A stretch of 64,000 nucleotides of DNA, from assembly GCF_009789075.1 (NCBI RefSeq), contig NZ_WNXQ01000006.1, forward strand, positions 150,846 through 214,845. Reading direction: 5' to 3'. Of this stretch, positions 47,201 to 59,200 are shown one piece after another (the stretch's first letter is position 1; each line of letters opens with the position of its first letter). A program made the translations under genes and the position numbers. Source of the stretch: Pseudooceanicola pacificus (GTDB taxonomy: Bacteria; Pseudomonadota; Alphaproteobacteria; Rhodobacterales; Rhodobacteraceae). Below the pieces are notes generated by a model, which was not told the DNA's origin, searched no databases, and worked only from the letters and a program-made list of their open reading frames with translations.

Positions 47201-50200
47201 GTGATATGGTTTGCGCCCGCCCGGCTGCTGTCGATTTCCAGCGCGTCGGCCACGGTGCCGATGCTGCCCGATGCGGTGATGCTCAGCCCGCGGGTGAAAA
47301 TGCCGTCGCTCGCCGACGCGGTGCCGTCCAGCACGCTGCCGTTCGGGGTGCTGAGAATCGTGTCGCCGACGGCACGGATCGTTTCGACCAGCAGGTTGCC
47401 CGCGGCGACGTTCAGGATCGCATTGCCCGCCGTGGCCGAGACGAAGCCCGCGACCATGTTGCCCGAGGTCTGGTTCAGGTTGACCGACCGCCCGGTGGCG
47501 CTGTTCACCCGGTTCACGCTGATGTCGAGGCTGTTGGAGCCCGAACCGATGCTGCTGCCCCCCGCGCTCAGCGTCAGGGTGGTGCCGATCACGTCGGCGA
47601 TGGCGTCATTGGCGAAATCCGCGATGCCCCCGCCCGAGGACAGGCTGACAAGACCGCCGGATTCGACGCGGTTGACCTGCATCACGCCCGAAGTCTCGTT
47701 CAGGTAGATCGCACCCGGCGCCGTCGCCGTCACATGCCCCGAGGCGTTGTTCGAGCTGTCGATGTCGAAATTGTTGGCCGACGTGCCGATGCCGCCATTG
47801 CGCGAGGTCAGGACGATATTGCGCGCGGTCACATCGGCGGTGCTGTTGGAATCCGCATCCGTCAGGCTGCCGCCCGCGATCAGCGTCGCGGTGCCGTTCA
47901 CCGCCGAAACCGTGCCGATCTGCATCGACGAGGTGCCCAGCACCTCCAGCGTCGCATCGCCGCCGGTCGAGACGGCGCGCGTGATCTCGTACTTGCCTTC
48001 GACCGTGCTGTCCACGGTGGTGGTCGAGAAGGTGCCCGGAGTCGCACCCGGCACCACGACAACCCGTGTCAGCTTGCCCTGCAGGCCGGTGAAGTCGATG
48101 TCGTCGCCCGCTTCGAGGTCCAGCCCGATGCCGTCCGCCGGGGTGGTGCTGGCGGTCGAGGACAGGAACGAGATGTTGGTCGCCTGGACCTTCAGGAACA
48201 GGTCGTTGCCCGCGCTGGCCTTCAGGTCCAGCGGGAAATTCGCGATGGAGCCATTGGCGAAGTCGCGGCCACGGATCAGCTCGACAGTGAACGGATTGGC
48301 CGCAGAGCCGATGGAACCGCGATCCGTCACGATGTTGACGGCGGGCGTGAAGACGCCCAGTTGCATGGTGGCAAACATCTGCCCCGCGTCGCCGGCGATC
48401 AGCTCGACCCCGCCGGCCTGGGTGATGTTGCCGCCAAAGGCGCGGAAATCGTAGATCGCCGCCACATTGGCGATGTCGTCAAGGAACAGCACGTCCGAGG
48501 TGGTGACGGTGGAATAGTTCCGCACCTTCAGCGTGGTGTAATCGCCGCCCGCATTGTGGATCTGGAACCCGGGCTGCACGTCCGCCGGGGCGGGACGGCT
48601 GTCGACCACGGTAATGTCGGGCTCGCCCCCGTTGTTCGAGATCATCGAGACCTGCTGGATGTGCATGTCCAGCGCGGTGTAATTCTCAAGCGTCACGTTG
48701 CGCAGCAGCTTGGGCAGGTAGATGTCGGCATCGCCGCTGACGATCCCGCGTACCAGCCGGATATCCAGCTTGCCGCCCGCATCGTTGAAGATGTCGTCGA
48801 CCAGGATACGGGATCCGTCGATATCGGCGCCCACGTTGGATTCGGGCGCGATGGTGCCGTCGGCCAGCACCCGCAGCAGCCGGTCGGTGCCCTCGCCCAG
48901 ATAGATCGAGCCGCGCAGGTCGACCGTATCGTCCGCATCGTCGCCAACCGAATTCTCTGTGGCGTCGCTGTCGGCGAATTCAAAGACCGTGACAAAGTCG
49001 ATGACCGTCTCGGTGACCCATTCGACAATTGCATCCAGCGGCCAGGGCAGCCATTCGACCACCTTGCGCACCACCTCGCGGACGACCTCGACCACCTTGG
49101 TGACCACGCCGGTCGCCTCGGCCGCCGCGACCTCGGTCACGACGATGTTGGACGCGCCGTCGATGTCGACGGCCTTGCTCACCATCACGGCGGGGTCGTC
49201 CATCGTCACGACGGACTGCCCCCAGACCGTGCCATCGGCCTGTGCGTTGGCGGTGGCCAGCACGGTGGTGTCGGAGTCCGAGATCGCGCGCGAGATCACC
49301 TCGGACCCGATATCGGTGGCGGGGTTGTCGAGCGCGCGGCCATCGGCGTCCATCTTGATCAGGTCGCCCGCCTCGATAAAGGCGGTGCCCTGCTGCAGGA
49401 TCCGGGCCTGCGCCTTGTCGGCGCTGGTGCCGATGTTCAGCTTGGACACGGCGGTCGAGAAGGCCCCGGCCACGGTGACCTTGGTGGTCGACACGGCCTC
49501 CTGTGTGCCGACGACCTCGTTCAGCGCGTCGATATCGACGGTGGAGCCCGCGGTGATCCGCGACCCGGTCGACAGGATCACGTCGGCATCGCTGTCCATC
49601 TCGGTCAGCACAAAGGCGGTGGAGGACGAGGCGATGGCGCCGCCGGTCTCCATCGAGACGCTGACATCCAGCTTGGTGCGGTTCGCGGCCAGCAGCGTGA
49701 CGGTGGTGTCGGCGTTGATCGAGGCCCCGTTGCCCACCACGACATTGGCATCCGCGGTGATGTTCACAACGCCCAGTGCCCCGCCCGCGGCGGCGATGGA
49801 GGGGATGCCGACATTGGCGAAATCGCCGCTGAACAGCGCTTCGAGGGAGTCGAGCAGCTCTTGCCCCGAGGACCCGATGATCCGGCCGTAGGCGGTGCCG
49901 TCGGTCTGTGCCAGCAGGTTGGTGTTGGCGCTGTCGATGCTGGCATTGCTGCCCATCGTCACGTCGGCGGTGGTCGTCAGGTTGATCGTGCCGGTCGCGG
50001 AGCCGCCGGTCAGCAGGCCCGCGCTGCCGCCGGTGACGGTGTTGCGCGACTCGCCCACGGCATAGGCCTTGATCCGCACCAGGTCGTTGGCATCCAGGCT
50101 GGTGGCATTGCCCACCTCGGCATCCGCATTGGTGGTCGCCGTGCTGGTCGCCGTGGCATCGCCGCCCGACACCAGGCCGGTGGCGTTGTTGTCCGCCACG

Positions 50201-53200
50201 GCATCGGCCTCGTTGAAGGCATAGGCGGTGGCCAGGATATCGTCGGCCGCGCTCACATCGGCGCTGCTGCCGAAGCCGGACCAGATGTTGACGGTCGAGG
50301 TTGCGGTCACATTGCTGTCCGACGACGCCCCCGCGCCCCCGGTCGAGGTCGAGGCATAGGCGCGCGAGGCATCGCCCAGACGGCCATTGCCGTTCACGTC
50401 GCCGACGTTGAACAGCGCATTGACCACCACGTCGCCGCTGGTGGATTCGACATTCGCCGCATCGCGGATCTCGCCCCGCACGGTCGCGGTGACGGTCGAG
50501 GTCGCATTGGAATTGCCCACGGCCACCGCGCCGCCCGCCACGCCCGACACCATCGCATCGGAGTGCACGAGAGAGGCCGCCTGCACGATCACGTTGCTGC
50601 CGGTCACATCGGCGGCGCTGCCGCGGATGTCGGCGGTGGTGGTGCGGGTCACGGTGTTGGTCGCCTCGGCGCCGACCCCGGCCCCCAGGCCCCCCGCGCC
50701 GGCCTTGCTGGTGGACACGGCATCGACGGAGTCGTTTGCGCCCACGGTCACTGTGCCGCTGGCGTTCACGGTGGTGCCGTTGACCCGCGCGGTATTGCTG
50801 CCCGAGGTATTGGCCGCGGCGCTGGAGGTGCCCTTGCCGATCAGCCCGCCGATGACGCTGTTGGCATCGGCAAGCGCATTCAGATCGCCCAGGGTGCGCA
50901 CCGTCAGCGATCCGGCCGTGACCGTGCCCGAGGTGGTCTGCGAGGTCAGCACCGCACCCGCCGTCGCGCTGGCATTGGCCCCCGAGGAGCCGAAGAGCGC
51001 ACCGGCCGAGGCCTGCGATGTGGCCGAGGCGTCCAGCCCGAGGTCCCCGACCTCGGTCATCACGGTGCCATCGGAATTCACGTTGTGGCGCGCCTGCACC
51101 AGAACGTCGCCGCCGGTCACCGTCAGCACCGCGCCGCCGCCCGCCTGGGCGATGATCGTGGGCGTCACGCTGGCGACCGCCCTGGATTCGCCCACCACGA
51201 AGGCGCCGCCATTGATGCCCTTGGTCACGGCATCCGCATCGGCCTTGCTGCCCGCGTCGATGGTCACCGCAGTGGCATCGACCCGCAGGCCGGAGCCCGA
51301 TATCTCGGCCGTCAGCGTGCCGCCGATGGTGGCGGTGGATTCGATCTTGGCGACCGACCCGACGGCCCCGGCGGTGCCGGTGGCATCAGTATTCGCCTCG
51401 TGATCGGTCAGGGCATGCACGGTCACGCTGCCCGCGTCGATATCCGATGCGCCGCGGATCTTGGACGACACCGTCGGGTTCAGCGTGGTGATCGCCTTGG
51501 ACAGACCGATGACCACGCCGCCCAGCGACAGACCCTGAAGCGTGGTCGTGCCGACCATCTTGCTGTCGGCCAGGATGTCGATGCTGCCGTCCACGTCGAT
51601 GGTGGCCGCGTTCACATCGGCCTTGATGGTGCCGCCGCCGTTGATCGTCACCTCGTTGAAACCGGCCGAGCCGAGCCCGCCCGAAAGCGACCGCCCGGTC
51701 AGGCTGACCGCGGTGTCGCCCTTGGCATCCATGTCAAAGCTGCCGACGCCGCCATTGGCGCCCAGCCCGATATCCGCCGCGCTGCCGACCAGCGCCTGGG
51801 TGGTGCCGGTGAGGGTCACCTTGGTGACAGAGGCCCCGGCGACATAGCTGCCCGCCGTGATCTGGCTGCTTGTCATGGTGATGTCGCGTTCGGTCGTCGC
51901 CAGCAGGCGGACCGAGGCCGCATCCGTGACGTCGCCCTGGATCTCGGCCGTCGCCCCCGAACTGTCGGTATGGATCACGACCGAAGCGCCCAGCACGCCG
52001 GTCACGCCGCCCCCGGCGAGGACCGAATTGGCATTGGCCGCGATGCGCATGTCGGATTCCACCCGCACGCTGCCCGCGGCATTTGTCAGCCCCGAGGCCA
52101 CGCTGGCAGAGCTGTCGATACTGGCGGTGGTGGTCCGCGCCAGGGTGTTGACCGAGACGCCCGCCCCCAGCGACACGAGGCCCAGAGAGACTGCGCCCGC
52201 GTTGGTGTCCAGGTCGATCCGCTCGTTCGCGAGGATCTTGACGTAGCCGCCCGCCTTGACCTCGCCGCCGACAAAGGCGTCGGTGCCCTGGGTCGTGACA
52301 CTGGCGGTGGCGTCGCTGGCGATGGTGTCCGAGGTCAGCGTGCCGATCTGCGTGTTGACCCCGCCCATGATCGCGTTGAGTCGCTCCGTCGCCGACAGCT
52401 GGCCGGTGCCGTCCACATCCTCGGTCCCGTCGCTGGAGGCAAAGCCGCCCAGCACCTGACCCGACCAGTTGCCCGGCGCGGCGGCTTCGTCTGCCGCCTG
52501 CATCGCGTCGACGCCATTGTCGCTGATCTCTTCCGTCTGATCCGCGTTCAGCCCAGTGCCGAAGGACAGGACCGAAATCGACGCCGCGATGGCCCCCGCC
52601 CCGCCGCTGCCCGAGATGACCCACTGTTCAACGTCCATCAGCTCGGCCGCGCCCACGGTCACGTCGCCGCCTGCCTTCACCTTGGTGCCCGCAGTCGTAT
52701 AGGCGCTGGTGTCCGACCGGATCACCCCGACGCCAAGCGCGCCGCCCGCGCCGACCCCCAGGCCGACCGACAGCGCGCCGTTGCCGACGAACAGGTCCAG
52801 CAGGTTGCCCGAGGTGATGACCACGTCCTGGTCCAGCCCGCCCGCCGCGCGCTGGTTCACCTGCGCGCTGCCGCCGACATAGGCGCTGGTGTCGCTGTCC
52901 ACGACCGTCACCGCGATGGCCCCCGCAAGGCCCGCCGTCGCACCGATCCCCGCAGCGGCACCAAAGACAAAGATGTCCTCTTCGCTCTCTGCCGTGACGA
53001 TCACGCCCTCCGCGGTGCTGCGCGACAGGGTGTCGTTGTCGTAGATGTCGTCACTGCCGCTGATGCCGCCGTTCAGGGCCGAAACCCCGCCGCCGCCGGC
53101 CAGCGCGTCGACCCTGGCGGTGCCCGCGATATAGGCCTCGGTCGTCTTGTCGACGACCACGACGTTGATCCCCGCGCCCAGGCCGCCGCCGCCGGCAATC

Positions 53201-56200
53201 CCGGCCGCGCCCGCGATCACGTCGATGTCGCTGGCATGATCCGCCGCGATGACCGCGTTGTAATCCGCCTGGACATCCGCCGCGCCGTCGATGCCCGCGC
53301 TGACGCTCGACAGGACCACGATCGCATTGGCCGAGGCCCCCGCCGCATTGCCCGCCGCGCCGGCGACCGCGATGGTCACGGCCAGCACGTCATCGGTGCC
53401 CTTGGCGCTGATCAGCACGTCGCCCGCGCTGTCCAGCGTCGCGCCCGAGACAAGCGCCGTGGTGGCGTTGCGGAAGACCGCCGCGCTGCCGCCCGGCGCA
53501 CCGGCGGTGCCGCCGACCGCGACGGCGGCCATGATGTTCAGCGAATAGCTGTCGGTCGCCGCGCCGATGGCGATGTCGTCGCCCGCCGTGGCGGTCGTCA
53601 GCGTGGCCCCCGCCCCGGCCTTGGCCGTGGTGGTGTTGGCGATCACGTTGACGTTGCCGCCAACCGCAACCGCCCCCGCGCCGCCCGATCCGTTGACCGA
53701 GAATGTCTCGATCCGGTCGGTCGCGACGGCCTGGACCGAAATGCCCCTGACGGTGCCGGTCGTGGCGCTGGCCACGCGCTCCTTGGTGAAGCCCTCGTCG
53801 GCAAAGCCCTGGCTCGATGCCTCGGTCGAGGAGGCACCCGACAGGCCGACGCTGATCTCGTTCTCGTCCGTCGGCTCGGTCTCAAAGGTCACGCCCACTT
53901 CGCCGGTCAGGCTGCGGTCGCCACTGCCCGTGCCGTTGGCGGTGACCTTTGCCCCGCCTTCGACCTCGGCGCGGGTGGCCTTGGTCACCACGGTCACGCC
54001 GCCCGATCCCGCGCCCGAGACCAGCCCGCCCGATGCCGCACCGGCCAGGACGTCGCTGATCGTCTCGTCCAGCGCGACAACCGTCACGGTGTCGCCCGCC
54101 GTGACATCCGCACTCGGCTTGATCAGCGCCTCGGTGGTGTTGTTCACGCTCAGGACGGAGGCCGCGCCCGCAAGCGAGGCATAGGGCGCCCCCGATCCGC
54201 TGACCGCGACGACAACCGCCTGGTCCTCGGACAGCGCGCGGACCGAAATATCGTCGCGCACGTCGACCTGGCCCGCGATCCAGGCCCGGGTGATCTTGGT
54301 GGTGACCTGGGCGCCCGCCCCGGCGGCAGCCCCCGTGGCCCCTGCCCCGGCGGCCGCGCCGCCGCCGCTGATGACCAGCCCGATGTCACGCGCCAGAACC
54401 CTGAGGTCCTGGGTCGAAGAGGCGTTGGTGTCGGTGATCGTCACGCCGCTGCCGATCCAGGCCTCGGTCGTCTCGTTCTGCACGCTCACCGCGCCCGAGC
54501 CTGCCACCCCGACCGTGCCGCTGGCGCCTGCGCCGATGGCCCCGGTCACGATCAGCTCGTTCGAGACGGCAGAGACTCCGATCCCGCGAACCTGTTCCAG
54601 CATCGGATCGCCGCCCAGCTCGGACCCGGTGGGCATGTAGGTGCCGGTCAGCAGCCCGCGGGCGTCGATCGTCGCCGTGCCGTCGATGGCCGCCGTCGTG
54701 GTGTCCACATGCACCGACACCGCCGCTGCCGCGCCGACACCCACGGTGCCGCCGCCGCCCACGCCGCCCGCGATGCTTTCCAGCACCGCGTCGCTGTCGG
54801 CCAGAACCGCCACCGTGCCGTCGGTGTCGACCGACCCGCCGGTGATCCGCGCGGTGGTCGTGTCTGTGACTGTCGTGCTGGAAATCGCACCGGCCACGCC
54901 GACATTGCCCGCCGCGCCGCCCGCGACCGAGGGTGTCGCCGCAAAGACGCCCGATTGCGCCACCACATCGACGCCGCGCACCAGCCGCCCGTCGAGCGAG
55001 GCCAGCGCGCGCGAGGTCGCCCCCGCCGTGCCATCTGCGGTGATCGAGGCATTGCCCTCGATCTTTGCCTCGACCCTGTGCACGGCGACCACGGTGCTGA
55101 TCGACCCGCCGACGCCCGCCGCGCCGCCGCCCACGGCGATGCTGCCCGCGCCCGCAACCAGAACGGCGGACTCAACCGGCTCGATGATCGCATCGCCCAG
55201 GTCGATGTCGTTGATCCCGTCCCGCCCGGTGCGGGTGTCGGCAAAGATGGTGAGGTTGCCGCCGGTGTCGACGGTCGCGCCCTCGACCCGGGCGCGCACC
55301 GTCTCGGTATCGGTGACAACGGCGATGACACCCGCCGCCGCACCCTGCCCGCCAACCGCGCCGGCGATGCCCGCCGCGACCAGCACGGGCGAGGCGCTTG
55401 CCACCAGGTCGACCCCGTGGATCGACCGTGTCGCGCCGCCATCCAGGATATCGGTTGCCGTCCCGCCGGTTGCGGTCACCGTCGCGCCGCGCCCGACCAG
55501 GGCATCCGTTTCCGCCACGCGGGTCAGGGTCACGAGGGTTGCACCAAAGGCGCCGCCGCTGCCGCCCGCCACGCCGCCCGACACCGGCACGATGACCGCG
55601 TCGCTGTCGGCCTCCAGCGTGACGTTTCCGCCGGTGGTCACCACGCTTGCCGCCGGGATCGCCGCGCCGCCGTCTGCGACCGACAGCGCGCCGATGCGCG
55701 CGCGGGTCGTGTCGGTCTGAACCACGGTGGAAATCGAACCCGCGCCGGACAGGCCCGAGCCGCCGCCCGCGCCCGACACGGTCAGCCCGGTCACGACGAA
55801 GAAGCTGTCGGCATAGAGGTCGACACCCAGGATGGTCCGCGTGCCCTGATCGTCGGGCACGACCGAGGCCGCGCGCAGGGCCTCGGCGGTGACACTTGCG
55901 CCGTCCGCGATCTCGGCCAGGGTGTCCGAGACGGTCACCGCCACGGCGACCGAAGCCCCCAGCCCGCCAGAGCCGCCAAGCGCCACGGCGCCCGACCCCT
56001 GCACCATGACCAGGTCGCTGTCGGCGGCCAGCGTCACGTTGCCGGCGGTGGTCACGACCGCGCCGCTGCCGATCAGCGCCTGCGTCTCGTCATCCGTCAC
56101 CAGCACGGTGATCGCACCGGCCCCGGCAAAGCTGCTGCTGCCCGATCCGCCAACCGTCAGCGCCACGATGACCAGGTCGCTGTCGGCCGAGACGTCGACA

Positions 56201-59200
56201 CCCAGGATCGAGCGCGTGCCATCGTCATCCGGCAGGACAGAGGCCGCGCGCTGCGCCGACGCCGTCACATCCGCATCGCCGATCATCGCCCGCGTCACGC
56301 TCTTGCGCGCGACGATGCCGCCCGACAGGCCCACGCCCGTCGCGCCGCTGGACACGGCAATCGCGCCGGTGATCGCGGCGGCCTCGGCAAAGGCATCGGC
56401 CTGCACGGTCACGTTGCCCGAGGTGGTGACCATCGCGCCATCGCGGATCGCCGCCTCGACCAGCGAGGCGGTGCCGGTCGCGGTCGGGTTCTCGTAATCC
56501 AGCGAGGGGACGGGAGTGTCGGTGTCGATCACCTCGTCCGTGCCGAAGAGGAAGCTGCCCGAGACGCTGCCCGCCCCGGCAAAACTGCCGTTCGAGGCAG
56601 AGCCCGAGATCGCAGCGGTGTTCGACAGCACCGTGTCATTGGCAAAGACATCGACGCCGTGGATCGTGCGCAGCTCGCTGCCGAAATAACGCGACAGGCC
56701 GGAACTGCCATTGGCGGCGACACTGGCATTGCCACGGATCTCGGCCTTGGTCTGGGTCACGGTGATCAGCGGCGCCACCGCGATGCCGACCGCCCCCGCG
56801 CTGTTGCTGAGCGCCACGGCGCCCGCGATCATCCCGCCAAAGAGCATGCTGTCGGCGGCGACCATGACACTGCCGTCAGCGATGACGGTGCCGTCGATAT
56901 AGGCGTTGGTCGTCCGGTTCAGCACACCCAGCGAGAAGGAGCCCGCACCGGCGAAACTGTCGGACTGCGCCCCGCCCACGGCGAAGTTCAGCAGCGCATC
57001 CTCGGACCAGGCCAGGACGGAGACGCCCGCCCGGGCCTCGACCTGCGCGCCGGAGCCGATGAAGGCCAGCACGTCGCGGTCCACCGACTGGATGCCGAAA
57101 GCCGCGCCAAGCGCCGCATTGCCACCCTTGGCCACGCCGCCGGACAGGCTGATCTGCAGCGTCGTCGCGCTGGCATCGACCACAACCGCCTGCTGCGCGC
57201 TGGCGCCGGGCGCGGTCTTGGCCGGATCGGGATCGGTGGGATCCGCGTTGACCAGCGCCCCGCCGTCGATCGAGGCCTGTGTCGTTCCGCTCACCGCCGT
57301 GGTGGCGACGGAACCCGCCACCGCGACCTCGTCCGCCTTGGCGCCCGCGACCGAGACCATGAACAGCTTGTCGTCGGTATCGGCGCTCACCAGCAGCCCG
57401 GGCACGGTGCCGCCGCTGTAGGTCAGGCCCGCACCAAAGCCGTGCACCACGATATTGGCCGTGCCGGTGACGCGGGCGGTGGTGTCGTGGCTGACAACCA
57501 GCGTGCCGGGCGCGATGCCCACGCCGCTGCTGCCGCTGGCGAAACCGCCGGCGACGCCGACGGCGATCAGCTCGTCCGTGGCAAAGATGCCAATGCTGCC
57601 GGTTGCGGTGACCGAACCGCCGATGCTGGCGGTCACGTCGCTGTCGACCCAGTTGAACCCGACCGAACCGGCAATGCCCAGCCCGCTGTCGGAACTGCCC
57701 AGGCTCGCCGCAAGCGAAACGATGACCGAGAAATTCTCGGCCTCGACAATCACGTCGCCGCCCGCCCGGACCGTGCCGTCGATGCTCGCGTCCACGTCGT
57801 CGGTAAAGATGCCCACGTCAAAGGCCGCGCCGACCGAGGTCTTGGTGCCATCCGCCGCCGCACCCGCGACATTCACGCTGATCGCGTAATCCTTGGCGGA
57901 TACCTTGACGTCGCCCCCGGTGATCACCGTCGCCGCGCTGCCGATGGTGGATGTGGTGGTGTCGTTGGCCACGGTCACGTTGACCGACCCGGCAATGGCG
58001 GTGTCCGCGCTGGACCCGCCCGCGCCGCCGACCGCAAAACCCACGCTTTCCGACCGGGTTTCCGCCTCGACCGTGACATCCCCGCCGCCGGTCAGGTTCA
58101 CCGTCCCGTCGTCGATTGCCGCCCGGGTCGTGCGGTTGAAGACCGTCGCGCCCACGGCGCCCGCGATGGCGGTGTCCTGCGCGCCCGCGTCGCCCTCGCC
58201 CGTGATCCTGGTCAGCGGGATCGAAACCGCGACGCTGGGCCCGCTGGTCTGGGCATGGGCCTTGACGTTGCCGCCCGAGGTCACGTCGCTGGCGATCTCG
58301 GCCGTGGTGGCCTGGCCCACGATGTTGATGCCGACCGCGCCGGAAATCCCCAGCCCGCCGGAACCGGCGACATTCAGGGTGCTGGCATTGGCCACGACGG
58401 AATTCGGATCCAGCGGCGGCGGGGTGGTATTCGACGATCCGCCGCCGGTCGTGGTGCCGCCGCCGCCCGTCGTGCCGCCCGTGGTGCCCCCTGTGGTGCC
58501 GCCGGTGCCACCCGTGGTGCCCCCGGTGCTGCTGTCCGGCTTGGCCGCCGCGATGGCGATCACAAGGCCCAGGTTCAGGCTGTCGGCGGCAACGGTCACA
58601 TCGCCTGCCGTCCTGATCCCGGCGTCAAAGCCGGGAACCGACGGAATCGTCCCGTCGACCACGTTCCCGATCCGGGCCAGCGTGGTGTTGTCCATCGCGT
58701 TGACGGCGGCACTGGCACCGATGCCGGTGCTGCCGCCCTTGGCAAAGGCCACGCCAAAGCTGAGCATCGTGCCCACGTGATCGGCATCCACCGTCACCGT
58801 GCCGGCCATCACATCGGCGCCGTCCTCGATCCAGGCGCGCGCGGTGTTGACGTGGTCGTTGATCGAAACGCTGCCCTGAAAGTTCAGGTCGTCGCCCTTG
58901 CCGCCCGCATCGGTCAGGTTCATCACGAACTGCCGGGTGTCGGCATCCACGTTCAGCCCGTGGGTCACCCTCAGCTTGGCCCCGTCGCCGACATAAGCGT
59001 CGGCCTCGTTGGTCTTGGCGACATAGCTGAACGACCCGCCGACGGCGGATCCCTCGCTCTTGGTCGCGCCCTTGAACAGGGCCTGCACGTTGGGAATGCC
59101 GACGATGTCCACCGTCTCGACAACGGCCTCGGCCTGGACGGTCGCGCCCTCTTCGCCGGTCACGGTCACAAATGCGCCGTCGCCGATGCCCGCGGTCGCC

